A stretch of DNA of 64,000 nt from Fragum whitleyi (taxonomy: Eukaryota; Mollusca; Bivalvia; Cardiida; Cardiidae): positions 41,925,869 through 41,989,868 of the forward strand of contig OX411554.1 in assembly GCA_948146395.1 (NCBI GenBank). The letters run 5' to 3'. The notes below the pieces were generated by a model. The model was given only the letters and a program-made list of their open reading frames with translations, was not told the origin of the DNA and made no database searches. Numbering within the stretch: the first letter of the stretch is position 1; every line of letters starts with the position of its first letter. Of this stretch, positions 32,011 to 44,025 are shown one piece after another. Made by a program: the position numbers and the translations under genes.

Positions 32011-33985
32011 ACGCAAATATTCTGGTTGTTGAAGCCAGCGTCTTGCAGTCGATATTGATAGTTGCAAACCTGTTAGTAAACTGAACACGCTTCAGCCAAC
32101 AGGAATTTGTTGGAAGTAGCATTAATATATGTAATGTTATTTAAGGATTCTTCTTTTCTTTGGTTACCTGACATTGTTCAAGGGAATTTAGATTTTGGAT
32201 AAATGGTTGAATTACTTGAGTTAATATTTTCGTCGATGAGGACTATTGGTTATCACCGCACAGATTCCTTGTAGAATTGTCTAATGTTAGGAAATTTGTA
32301 GTGAATTAAAGTGTGACAGTATTTTCTTCTACTCATTAAAAAAGATTGTTGATTGTGAATGTACATTAAGTTACATGGTTACCCAGAACAGCACCCACAT
32401 GATCTCACAGCTTGTTTTTCCTATGGGTATATTGTCCCAATCTCTTTAAAATATAGGAACTATTGAATGTTCTGAAAGCTTTAACACTGAGTTGTTGGAT
32501 TAATTAAAGATTGCAAAAAGGCAGGCCACCTAAAACAAAACTAAACAGCAGCAGCAACATCAACAACAACAACAACCACTATTAAGTAATAACTTTATGT
32601 TCATTTATCCATATTATGTGTATATATGTAAGATGAGAAATTTGTATCAAGAGTCTCTTCTTAAAACATGTCTATCACACAACGACTTTCCTATATCCAA
32701 GATACTGAGGAAAACAATGTACACTTACATTAATATGATTATATGCCAAAGTTTAGATTCTTCTCTATCTTCAGCGAATACATTATTCTAATACATATAT
32801 TCACCGTTGCATGAAATATTAACATGCCTTACTCCAAGTGCAGTCTGGTGGTCATCACGATGTGAAAGACATGAGCATGTTTTTTTATGGAAAGGTGGAA
32901 AGGACACACCAATATAAAGGGAAAGGCACTCCAACCAACTAAAAACAATTAATATTATTATTATTTTTTAGGAGGAAAATATTCAAAAATCGGATATAAC
33001 TTTTGGCTGATTACAAGTGTGAAATATGTATAAATAAATAAACAAAACATTCTACAGACACTTTTCACAAGGCCATAAGTAAGTTCGCAATCTGCAAGGG
33101 AGGAGCAGACGACATGTTGATAGGTGCAGCACATCATTTATCCAGGCTTAACAGTACACAGACGTGTTAAGCATGGCCTTGACCAGAGAATTCTGTGTTA
33201 CAATTCCAAGGTGGAATTGAGGTTGTTTAAGGATATGACCGGGGCACAGAGATATCTTTGACCCCTGCAGACAGAAGGTCATTATGATGATTGCTATGAA
33301 CTGGGGGTTTCTCAGAGGCCCTGTCCAAGGGAAAGTACTTCACTTAAACTTTATATATATATGAACAGTTAGTTCTTCCCTGTAATAATCATTGTCAAGA
33401 CAGAATAGTGACAAAAGGAACAATAAAAAAGATAATTATTTCTGCATAGGCTACGGACAGCTATGATTTGCAATTAAGATCTTTGGATGTTGAGATGATG
33501 ATATTTTAATGATGATATTGAAAAGATGATGATTATGCTAAACGTAACTTACAAATTATAGCCTATACTCATGACCATTTATGTATGCGAAATAGATGAG
33601 GGAATTTTCACATTCCACTTAAACAGGAGAAATTTTCACAGGCCCACTGAGTTCATGTCTAACTTCAAGAGCTCAAGTATACTCTATTGCAGTGGAGGAA
33701 ATGGCTAAACTGCTTTACATTCTCTATAGCCATAAATTCCTGTTCTCATGGGATGGCACTATCAAAGACAGAGCAGGCAATGACAGTTTGACAGGTTTCC
33801 ATGAAGGCATTTCACAGATAGCCTGCAATATTATTAATGTAAACAGTTTAAATTAAGCTTATCAAATCAGGCTAGCCAAGAGAGTTAACCCTTATTGAAC
33901 CAAGGAATCTTGACTCATGTGAATAAAAGTGTACTAAGACATGCTGTTTGCGTTCCATAAAGCTTGTCTATAACCGGTTACAAAC
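32010..33985. other. Gene-free stretch
   Basis: I see no gene or recognised repeat. A CAGCAGCAACATCAACAACAAC run at 32543-32575 (in two parts) and short AT-rich tracts are the only features. The 64-codon frame at 32597 is not convincing. Confidence 0.5.
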
Positions 33986-33989
33986 ACGA

Positions 33990-36250
33990 TTTTTAAGTTG
34001 GAATGCGGAGCAATTCCAACTTAGATTTAACAAAACCGTAAAATGAACACAAGATAGTTCCATTTCGGATTTTCTGATAACACACATCACGTGAACAGGA
34101 TGTGAATACACTTCGGCCTATTTTGTATATCTCAACTTGACATAGACATGCAGTTTATTTCATCAAGAAGTTATAATGTTGAACAATAACACAACTATCA
34201 CTTCATGTAAATTATAAACACGCTAATTTATGTTTTAAACGATATTATTGAAACTTGCGTACGAATTTATAAGTATCACATATTTGCATTACTATATTTG
34301 GAAATCATGTGATAAGTCAAGTCCAATAAAGTCAGCTATTGACAATAGCACTGGCCAATCACGTGATCTGCTTATTTGGTCATGTCGCGACCTGTTTTTC
34401 ATAGAATTGTGGAAATAGCACAAGCCAATCACGTGATCTGCTTATATGGTAATGTCGCGAGCGGTTTTTCGTAGAATTATGTTGTAGCTTCTTTTAGAGT
34501 TCTAGTTTCTCTTTCTGGACGAACTTTTTACACACTTCTACAGAATAGTTCAAATGTTTTTGTATCTAATTGTTCCGTAAAGCATCATTAGAAACGTGCA
34601 ACATCTGCAGATTATTTATCTGTATTAAAATCCGATCCAGCAAAAATTCTCTTTCTAATACTTCTCTAAAACAACAACAATAAAAAAAACGGAACCCATT
34701 TCCAAATCGCTCGATAATTTCTCTGTTAGTGGGCGCAGCAAGGATCGATGAAGGTATAGATCCACAAGTTTAAGTGAGCGATCAAAGGTCAATTTTGTCT
34801 CCACCTGTATAGAAAAAAAAATACCTTTGACCACTCACCCTAAATTGCGGGTCTATAGGCAAATATTTATCTTCTCTTTCTGCTTTTGTCCATTTTCTTT
34901 AAAATTGCTTAGTAAATAAATTCACTTGTGCAAAAATACGCATTTGCGCAATCCTTCAAATATCATTGAAGATTATGACAGGTTAACTACAGTTTTTATC
35001 AAGTATCTGAACAAGTTTACCAACCCCACGTGTTTTGTCTTCAGGGGCCTCTTTCAAGAAAGGTCCTACGACCGAAATTTGGTCGTAGCACAATCGTATG
35101 ATTAGTATTGTCTTTCAAGAAACATTTTTGGCTTTCAAGAAACATGTCGTATTGTTTAATTTACTCATAGATTTGCGACATCTAAAGGCTAGTCGTGAAT
35201 TTTGCGAATTTGACTGTGAAAGCATGCGTACACATGTACGCCCACTTTTCTTGTAAAGCACAACTCCTCCAAAGTTTCTTGTTGGATTTGGATGAAACTT
35301 TAACAGAATGTTTCTAGTCACCTGACCTTGTGCATAAACTCATAGTTTGGTGAATTTCAGCCGTGTCTTGGAAAAAGGGGCCTTCATGTGAAAAAAAATC
35401 TTGTGAACACAACTCCCCCTCAATTTATGGACCGATTTTGATGATACTTTCACAAAACGTTCCTTGTCACCTGATATAGCGCATATTCTAACGCAGTTTG
35501 GTGAATTTTAGCCGTGCCATGGAAAAAAGGGGGCCTTCTTAAAAAAAAAAAAATTGTGAACGTAACTCCTACTTCATTTATTGAATGATTTGGATGAAAC
35601 TTTCACAAAATGTTCCTAGTCACCTGACCTTGCCTATTTAGTCGCGGTTTGGTGAATTACAATCACGTCATAGAAAAAGGGACCTTCTTGTAAAATGCTT
35701 GTGAACACAACTCCTCCTTTATTTATGGACTTATCTCAAAGATTTTTTTACGAAATGTACATTGTTACCTGATTTTTTTGCAGTTGTTACAGTTAAGTGA
35801 ATTTCAGTCGCGTCACGGAAAAAGGGGCCTTCATGTCAAAATTCTTTTGAATACAACTCCTCTTTCATGGAAAAAATGTCCGTATTGTTAATTTTCTTAT
35901 AATACAAATTGTACATTTTCGCCTCGATCCGCGCATGGTAATTATATCATCTGCGTGTACATTGATTTAAAATAAGCACGAATATATTTCTTGGGTTTTT
36001 CTAATACAGAATTATTTTCCCTCATTTCTTCGTTTTTATTTATTTTCTTTTATCAGATGCAGGCCTGTATAGCGATTCGGGGAATTAAGCGTCTCTCGTT
36101 GTTGAAATACATTGATTAATATACGCCCGTCAAAAGACGAGACGTATTATGTGATCACCTGTGGTAGGCGGAAGTCGTCAGCTTCGTTAGTGGCTTGATG
36201 TCATCGTCTCTTGAACGCATTCCAACTTATCAGTACTTTCAGTACTTTGA
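33990..36250 (-). mobile_element. Composite element E2, inverted partner of E1
   Basis: Left end on the plus strand: ATTTTTAAGTTGGAATGCGG with the hairpin completed by CAATTCCAACTT. Right end: CGCATTCCAACTTATCAGTA then CTTTCAGTACTTTGATT. About 530 bp at the left (to 34530) and about 200 bp at the right (36045-36250) match E1 in reverse. The middle is different: an AT-rich part, a hAT-like fragment near 35040 and a tandem array (35240-35870). E1 and E2 therefore share ends but carry different interiors. Confidence 0.55.
35240..35870 (+). repeat. Tandem array of about 142-153 bp units
   Basis: A unit with GATGAAACTTTCACAAAATG, CTAGTCACCTGACC, TTTGGTGAATTxxAxxCxxG, GGAAAAAGGG and CCTTC-T recurs starting at 35291, 35440, 35593 and about 35735. 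I recall closely similar units from bivalve genomes. It lies inside element E2, as its cargo. It is non-coding. Confidence 0.78.
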
Positions 36251-37900
36251 TTTTTTTCATTCTGTTGCAACAAAACAAGAGCTTATGCGGTCTTAGATAC
36301 TAGTACTTTATACCGGTATGGTTCACAGACTGGCCTCCCTTATGATTAATAATTTCTCAGAATTAGCCATGGTAAGGGACTATATTGCTACTCCGTTCGA
36401 ATTGAGTTACATGGACAGTTCTGATCACGCTAATATCAAAGTGTTTCTTGAGCTGAAGCCAAAGAAGCCGTTGCCCTATTTAGGACACGTTCTAGAAAGA
36501 ACATCGAGGTCCAGCATGGCCTGGTTACCTCCTAGATTAATCTTGTATACCAGCAAACCCCATGTTATTACTTGTTCATGCAACAAGACGGCAACTAGGA
36601 AGTTCTTTGTTTCCAAAACAAGTGACAAGCTGATCGACTCTCGAGTGTGAGAATGAGGGAAAAGTATATCAGCACTCATATATATGATTTTCCTATTCAT
36701 TTTTTCACAGTACTTCACTGCACAGGCGTGTAATTTTACAGCATGATCTTGAGTATTCAAGGCAATTGTACATATTGGTTAAAAATTGAAACATGTTTCT
36801 CTGGGATGCATTGATTTGTACCCAAAGATGCGATTAAGATATTACATACATGTGACATACAGTCAGTTGAAAATGGCTGTAAACTAACAGGCAAGCGATA
36901 AAAACATATAACTCATAGGAAACGTTATCCTTCAGTTAATGCGGGTTTTATCAGTGAATTTTGTAAATTTCTATCCCCTCAACTAATATAACGCTTTGTT
37001 TGTACCAATTTACTATTGAGAGATAAGCGGAAAATTTAGAACGGTTCCTCGTTCATGCAGGCATATTCTTTATTATACTAGATGGGGATACAAATCTATC
37101 AATTAAAATTCCTAAACTAATGTGCTTGCTACGCATGGGACATATTGCTGCAATGATCAAATAAGGAATTTGTTGGAAAAAACATTCATATATGAATGAT
37201 GATACTTTCTAAAGGTTTCAAGATATATTAAGAGCTGCAAATACCACCATTTAGGTACTCAGTATGTGATATGAAGAATGCAGAGAGGTAATGGGTAGTC
37301 GTAACCCAAGAGGGTAGCGCCGACATGATGGATAGTTGTCACTCCAGGGGTCAGCACTAGTTGTCACTCCAGGAGAGGGGGCAGCGCCGAAACCCCGGCT
37401 TCACAATTTTTCAGCGTACAAGAGAGAACGTTGTAATGGTGCTATATTTAGCTCTCCTTATGATTAGGTCAGTTATTTGTAAATCACGGACCTGCTTATA
37501 CATTATTTTAAAGAGACACTCCAACATCAAGTTGGATTTATCACTGGAAAAAATAAACCAGACACTGTGTACTAAATGGCATAAAAACACAAAGACGCTA
37601 CCTATATGTAAGCGAAGTACACTAAAACTTCTTGAACAATTCAAGCCAGCGTTCAAGCATAAATATACAATTATGATCTCATTGCACAAAGATGCCTTTT
37701 TTCTTTCAACGGAAGAATGGTTCTACCTTATAAGGTAACAACTTAACGAAATGTTGAGTTCTTGGTCACTATTCATTATAAGTATGGTATGTGGGCGTGT
37801 TTCAATCGAGTGTAAAAAATAATGTTTACAGGCAGTTATATTACATCACTATGTTTGTTCTCGATTGGTTACGCAATATTTAAAGAAATTACTCTGAACT
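36251..37900. other. Stretch with two unassigned open frames
   Basis: A 110-codon frame at 36318-36650 (plus) starts with DYIATPFELSYMDSSDHANI, which loosely recalls a LINE endonuclease C-terminus (SDHA motif). A 125-codon frame at 37361-37738 (plus) is not recognised; its second half (INQTLCTKWHKNTKTLPICK, LLEQFKPAFKHKYTIMI, FFLSTEEWFYLI) looks more protein-like than chance. Neither has a supported gene structure. Confidence 0.35.
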
Positions 37901-37904
37901 AATC

Positions 37905-38220
37905 TGTGAGGCCCGAGAGGGAATTTATGTGATGGATGAAATTAAATGATTAAATGAGACTTACCTTGGTAAGGTGAAATTTGGTCATAATTTCATCCGT
38001 CACAAAATTCCCTCCGGGCTCACACGCCCACCCACAACCACCCTAGACTCCAATTTCTTCAAACTATTGCGTTTCTTTTGTATACGCTAAAATATGATAA
38101 ACTAGCCCCTGGATGATACTGGTCTAATCTGTGTGAGCCCGGAGGGAATTTTGTGACGGATCAAATTATGACCAAATTTCACCTTACCAAGGTAAGTCTC
38201 ATTTAATCATTTAATTGTTT
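37905..38220. repeat. Foldback with arms of about 80 bp
   Basis: Positions 37948-38027 (AAATGATTAAATGAGACTTA, ACCTTGGTAAGGTGAAATTT, CATCCGTCACAAAATTCCCT, CCGGGCTCACAC) are an almost perfect inverted copy of about 38130-38215. The loop is about 105 bp. A further partial unit GAGGCCCGAGAGGGAATTTA lies at 37910. The stem would be very stable as RNA or single-stranded DNA. A fragment of the family is at 31131-31250. Confidence 0.85.
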
Positions 38221-38284
38221 ATATGTATTTGCTCTTCAGTCCTTTGGAGGAAATAAAGTAGATATATATATACTAAAAGACATA

Positions 38285-38554
38285 AGATCACCAACTACCT
38301 TCTAAATTAATAAAGTAAGAAACAAATAGTGATTTCACTGATATAATTGAAATGTTAGCGTCTTATTGGTTCTTGAAGAAAAAAGAAACTATTTATAGAA
38401 CTTTTATGCATATCTCATGAAAGAGATGTAAAATTATCGTTATTGGATTACCTGTCATAATTTCACACCAAACTCGCCCCTCTCACTCATTCAACTTATT
38501 TCCGAAATCATTCCAAAATCGTTCACCTTGTCCATTTCAAGATGTGTTTAACTG
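38285..38554 (-). mobile_element. Family A MITE, truncated copy (A12)
   Basis: The reversed right two-thirds of family A: AGTGATTTCACTGATATAAT, TCTTATTGGTTCTTGAAGAA, a decayed centre, then TCATTCCAAAATCGTTCACC and GATGTGTTTAACTG. The outer left TIR is missing. Confidence 0.75.
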
Positions 38555-39239
38555 CATATGAAATAAAAGCATTTTTACTCTTGCCATACTCAAGAACTTG
38601 GCTAAATAGCTTTTGCATTAAAGTGATTGGATGCACTTATTTTACCTAAAAAATAAATTTAGAAATCAAATCTTTTCTGTTTTAAAAAGAATAGTTTGGT
38701 AGTAAAAACACAGAATAAACTTCAAATTTTACGCTCTACACATACCCCAATTAAATTGTAAAATCATGTCTAAGTACGATTATAAAGTTCATTGCAGGGA
38801 AAGGCGAAATATGTAATTTACCCTTATGACCTACAATGACCTAAAGTATAGGTCAACTTATTTTGTACTTTGCGCACCACTGCATAAGTTTGCACAAGCC
38901 AGTGGAATTATTTTGAAATCAATCATAACTATTAAGGGTATGCTTCGGAGGAGGTAAAGTTGGTCATTTTACCTTGAACCTTAAAGTAGGACACTAAATG
39001 TTGTTCTCCGAAAATTAAAAAGACGGAATCAGCTATCCAAGCTTTATAATCTGCAAAATGTACGGTCAAGGACATAACCTTTTTAAATAAACCGCAACTT
39101 TTTAAAGCGCCCCCCCCCTGTTTTCGAAAAGTAATAGAAAAAAAGTGGCGGTAAATGTCGGGTTTCAACAGTTAACTCATTTCAAATGAGATTTAGATTG
39201 GTCGATCGATTTTAAATGTGTATCAGGGCAAATCTTTTT

Positions 39240-39310
39240 TTTTTTAGAGTACCTCGGGTGTAAAACAGGGACAATCTCTTTCACCCATATTTTTTAATTG
39301 GAGAATAATT
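39240..39310 (+). pseudogene. LINE reverse transcriptase remnant (GVKQG motif)
   Basis: In one plus-strand frame the sequence reads STSGVKQGQSLSPIFFN, a match to the conserved RT segment before the catalytic aspartates. I cannot extend it to a YADD motif; the downstream part is missing or scrambled. Confidence 0.65.
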
Positions 39311-40916
39311 AGAGCGGTTCTGTCCGAATTGCAACTAATCGAATTTGCAATTTATTTATCCCAACCCATACTCATTTCATTAACAGTTTGTTTCGAAAAT
39401 TGCTGGTATAAATTGAGCCCCCGAATTTCTCTGAATAATAATGTAACGGTTTAAGTGCAGTTCATCCATAAAGGGTTGGACAGTCGAGTCTTTTAGCTCA
39501 ATAACAGAATGTCTAAATAGTTTATTAAAATACAGTTGTTGTTTATTGTTTTACATCTTCGTACCTATGTAGGAAAAGCTGTAGAGATGGACTGGATGAA
39601 TTATATAATATCTGCCCCATGAACCACCACTCATTGAATATGACCCTTTACCTCACATGCATACTTTGAGAGAAGCAGTTTTACTCATAATTATACAATT
39701 TATGTTTATTGTATGCATCTAATTTCAGTGACTCAGAGAATGTTTCCTTTGATATTTTATCTTGAATTTGAAGTTTATTGTGTCAATTTGCTGTCCTGAG
39801 CTTGATACATCTCATGATTTCATCTGCTCAGGAAGAGGAAGCTGTATACACACTTTTTTTCCTTCTGAACAGTGCCTTCTGCACATTTATATATCCTATT
39901 TATTAATGATACGTTTGCAAATTTAGTTGTAAACAATGATGATGCATTTACACTTGACGAATTACAGATATTCATCATTCTCTTAGCTTTGAGGGAAAAG
40001 CTAAGAGATGCACTGTAGGATGAACTCCCTTCCTCCAACACCATATAATACACGATATTCCCTCATCACTTTTTACAGAGTGTGTGCTAAAGTATGCCAC
40101 TCCTCTTTCCCTAGCTTTATATTGGTGTATTTGTCTCTGTCTACCTGTGGTTTGTCTACATGTAATTTTCTGAAAACTTGTAACAACAACTTTTCAATAT
40201 GCAATTTGACCATAAGACGCTGATATCATTTCAAGTGATGATCTTGCTTACGTGTTTATTCCCTTTTAATTATAAAGCATGACACAAAGAATCATTGTCT
40301 AAATTGTCAAAAGAGTTACAATACAGAGTGCCTTGCATATCTTACAAGAATACGCTTATTAGCTGTCAGAAAACGTTTTCTTTTCAAATTTTCTCAACAA
40401 AAGAATAGTTGGGGGGGGGGGGGAGAGAATTTTCTGTATATTAAAACCTCAAACTATGTATAAAGCAAATGACAATGTTTACATTTCGTTGTTAGATATT
40501 GAATACATTTTGTCGACATCCTAGATAAAATCTTGTCTGATGAATGTTTTCGCATTTTTAGGTTAACTTCAAATGTGGCATGTTTGGTTTGACTATATCC
40601 ATTAAAATGACAAGAATTTGGATTTTTTCAAAACTATGTATATTTTAGCTCCTGAATCATCAAAAACTGGCTCAGTCATTCTGAACCGCACAATAACAGT
40701 GCTTACAGCCCATATATCGGGTGACAAAAATATATCTTTTACAAAGGTAAACATATAAATATTGTAACTAGATTCACATGTTTGGGTATAACTCTGTCTA
40801 GTAATGGAATTTTTCAACAGACCAAGAAACATTTTTTCAGACCAGGAAAATCGTGGCAATGTTTTCTCTTTTATTTCTCCTTTTACAAAATCGAGTTTGA
40901 AATGGATGAAAAGGTA

Positions 40917-41083
40917 ACCTTATTCGATTCAATGGTTAGTCCGATATAAAACTATGGTTCCGAAATGTGGGGATCTCACAAATAGCAACACGTTAGAAAC
41001 ACCCATTGAAGATTTACGGAGCGTGACTTTGGACTCAACGAGGATATATCTAGTAAAGCTTTATATGGCGAATTTGGGTGATT
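40917..41083 (+). pseudogene. LINE reverse transcriptase thumb-region remnant
   Basis: The plus-strand frame reads LFDSMVSPI, stop, NYGSEMWGSHK, then RDFGLNEDISSKALYGEFG with further stops. The NYGSE-WG and YGE-G motifs are typical of the region after the RT palm in CR1/Jockey-type LINEs. It may come from the same dead element as 39240-39310. Confidence 0.68.
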
Positions 41084-41268
41084 TTGAATGAGCGTTATCC
41101 GCAAAATAAGATAAGTAAAATAATAGCTTAGAATTACATAGCATCAAGATTCTTTGATGTACAAATTTTAATGTGTATATCATTCTGACTGAAGATAGCT
41201 ATTGAAGAAAATGAGGTTTAGTATTTATGTAATAGACTGATGAAGAGACTGCAAACGTAAAGCTTTAA

Positions 41269-41816
41269 AGCTGCTCTTTCACAGATTTTCATAGAAAAAA
41301 TACAAAACTTATTCTTGGATTTGGAAATGTGTGTATTTTTAGAAGATTCAGAATGGTCCAAGGGTATTGGAACTAAAACCAACATATTTCAATAATTTTG
41401 TAACTTATTTCTTCAAAGCGGCAAGATAAGTAAGGTATCCAGTCTTTAAATTTCCAGTCTATAAATTCTAAAATCGTTCTTTTCCGCGAATATTCTTTCA
41501 TTTTTGCTTGCGATGATATGAAGTTTCAAGCCGTCAAATACGTTAACCTTTATCTTTGAATGAATAAGACAAACATGTGGAATTCCCATGCGTAAATAGT
41601 TTGCTTGAAATTGAAAAATATTTTTAAGGCGTTAGGAGTTGCTTTATTTTTCAGAATGATTTTTGGCTAAATATAAGAATATTAGTCTTTCTTTCCATGC
41701 ATTACTAGATTGAATCGTATTATTTCAAAGCCTTCAACACGATGAGGTCGTTTCTTCCAATTAATTTTACGAAAATTTTCAAAAAGCACATTTTCCCGAT
41801 CTGTGAAAGAGCAGCT
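41269..41816. mobile_element. TTAA-flanked MITE (family C), copy 1
   Basis: This 548 bp element has inverted ends AGCTGCTCTTTCACAGAT and ATCTGTGAAAGAGCAGCT, flanked by TTAA on both sides (41265-41268, 41817-41820). It is non-coding. TTAA duplications point to a piggyBac- or Kolobok-type mobiliser (inference). The second copy is at 55321-55874. Confidence 0.88.
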
Positions 41817-41972
41817 TTAATACAAAATTACGAGATATAACAGGCGTATAGTGATATCCATTCTTCAAACAAATTATCATCGTTTTGTCTTTATAAGTCA
41901 TACTTTGAACACGAAAATTATCTTTCACTGGTTAGCAGCAGTATATAAAGACACGCATTATCTAAACTTAGA

Positions 41973-42372
41973 TGTTCAGATCAAAACCATTCTAAATCGC
42001 TAACTCAGGGCTCATTCATTCATTTAAAAAAATCACTCAAAACCATTCATAAGCACTCAAAATGACTATAAAACACAAGATCAACAACTACCTTCCAAAT
42101 GAATGAAGCAAGAACCAAATCGCGATCTCAATGACATAATTGAAAATTTAGCATCTGATTGGTTTTGAAGAAATAGGAAACTATTTATAGAAATTTTATG
42201 CATAATTTATTAAAGGGGTGAAATACACATCGCTAATTCCTATTCAAAATTATCGACATTCGATTACTTCCCTTTAATTTCGATCAAAACCCGCTCCTCT
42301 CACTCATTCAACGTCATTCCGAAATCATTCCAAAATCATTCACCTTGTCAATTTCACGATGTAAAAAATGTA
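41973..42372 (-). mobile_element. Family A MITE, copy lacking the left TIR (A13)
   Basis: This has GATCAAAACCATTCTAAATC, the GGCTCATTCATTC part, the AATCGCGATCTCAATGACAT interior, a decayed centre, then CACCTTGTCAATTTCACGAT and GTAAAAAATG before TA. The left end seems deleted. Confidence 0.78.
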
Positions 42373-42627
42373 TACAACGTATTTTGCAGTTATGGGTAAA
42401 TGGGGTTAAGACATGTGGAATTGAAAATTGTCACCTAACAGTTTGAATGATGATTTGGGTAACTGTGAGTTTGTTAGTCTAAGTGCTGCGGCTATGCTTA
42501 TGAACACCGTGATTTTAGAATACATTGTGCACAACCTTTTAAAAAAAGTGCGTACACAATTGTTTATGTATGTAATAAACAAATATTGAATCGCAGCTAT
42601 TGATATCTTCTTTCAAATCTCTGTTAA

Positions 42628-42675
42628 GAACAGCATGAAATCGACACGATGAATGATTTTGAATTTATTTCAAGA
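42628..42675 (+). mobile_element. Family A MITE, left-end fragment
   Basis: Only the first about 50 bp are left (GTTAAGAACAGCATGAAATC, GATGAATGATTTTGAATTTA). No other part follows. Confidence 0.55.
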
Positions 42676-42984
42676 CGTAAACAAGATTCAACAAAAAAGG
42701 ATAATGTTTATCATTGAAAGACAACTTGAAATATTTTGGCAATTTATTACACAACGTTTCAATGCTAAAGCAAAGTTTTAGTCTTTTTTAAAGAGAGAAT
42801 CTGATAAAGGTTTCACTAGTTTTCTTCGTAAAAATCGCGATCCTAAAATAAAGGGGGAAGACATATATGTTGCCATAGAAATACTCATTTTATTTTATAA
42901 ATCATGAAGACGAACGTAACATATGCAACAACATATTTTATTGTTATATACGGTGGTCTATTTCTGCCATGAGATATCATGATT

Positions 42985-43395
42985 TATAATATGACCTGCG
43001 TCGCGGGAGTGAAATAACGCCGTTGCATATTTTTGATATTACACGGTTGTTATTCAACTAGTGGAATAACTAGGAAAAGGGCTAGAGCGAACAGCAACGC
43101 TATTTTGTAACCACGAAAATGGTCTCATAATGTACATATTGTGAAGTCAGTTTTAAACGACGTTATAAGTTTGGCGGAAAATTGAAATGTTGAATTTCAA
43201 GAATTTTGACAATTCTTTCGAAAAAATCCGAGTCATTTTATAAATAGAATATCAACTATGTGCTGATAAAATAAAGAATTTATTAAACTCGTCTTCTTAA
43301 TCAGATAAAAACTAGGCGCAGCCTTGTTTTTATCTGTTTATAGATGACTCGTTTAATAAATTCGGTATTCAATGACCACTCATTCAATGTCCTTT
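42985..43395 (+). mobile_element. Family B bipartite foldback, copy 2
   Basis: It starts TTTATAATATGACCTGCGTC, with an internal inverted GTCATTTTATAAATAGAAT, then a strong hairpin at about 43275-43375: GAATTTATTAAACTCGTCTT versus GATGACTCGTTTAATAAATT, with GATAAAAACTAGGC in the turn. It ends in CCACTCATTCAATGTCCT. Confidence 0.75.
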
Positions 43396-43424
43396 ATATA
43401 GTAGTGTCACTTTATAACCAAGAG

Positions 43425-43535
43425 TGTCATGAAGACGACATAGACAAGGACGTAGCTTGCTATAATCAAAACGTACGCAAGGAGATACACATACTTCAGC
43501 GGGGACTTCAAGCACCGGCCGATGGGTAGGAGGAA
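43425..43535 (+). repeat. Dispersed repeat shared with 15465-15590
   Basis: It lies between two family B elements and shares GGACGTAGCTTGCT and AAAACGTACGCAAGGAGATA-like sequence with 15465-15590. Minus-strand translation YLLAYVLIIASYVLVYVVFM is open in this copy until a stop, so an origin from a membrane-protein gene is possible but not shown. Confidence 0.5.
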
Positions 43536-43604
43536 GACTGGCTCCTGACCTTCTGATCTGAAGTTACTGTTAAATAAAAAAATACAACTGAATTGGCATA
43601 ACCT

Positions 43605-44025
43605 ATTTTATAATATGACCTACGTCGCGGGAGTGAAAAACGCCGTTGAATATTTCTGATATTACACGGGTGTTATTACACTAGTGGAATAACTATGCAA
43701 ATGAGCTCAGAGCGAATTGCAACGCTATTTTGTAACCGCGAAAATGACGTCATTATGTAAATATCGTCAGTTTTTAACAGCGTTATTAGTTTCGCGGAAA
43801 ATTGAAATATTGGATTTCAAGAATTTTGACGATTTATTGCAAAAATTCGGGTCATATTATAAATACAATATAAAATGTGTGCTCCTAAAATACCGAATTT
43901 ATTAAACTCGTCATCTATAAGCAGATAAAAACTCGGCACAACCTCGTTCTTATCTGTTTAAAGATGACTCGTTTAATAATTTCGGTATTCCATGACCACT
44001 CCTCATTCAATATCCTCTATATTAA
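43605..44025 (+). mobile_element. Family B bipartite foldback, copy 3
   Basis: The left end TTTATAATATGACCTACGTC and the inverted GGGTCATATTATAAATAC (about 43848) are well preserved and define a first stem loop of about 250 bp. A second hairpin at about 43893-43990 has arms CGAATTTATTAAACTCGTCA and TGACTCGTTTAATAATTTCG. This is the best copy for defining the family. Confidence 0.8.

Larger units (their letters stand above)
38555..41268. other. Gene-free stretch with LINE debris
   Basis: Apart from two RT fragments I see no gene. A run of 12 G at about 40410 and a CCCCCCCCC run at 39110 are the main low-complexity tracts. A short near-palindrome is at 39968-40010 (CTTAGCTTTGAGGGAAAAGC and its partner CTAAGAG). 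Confidence 0.5.
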
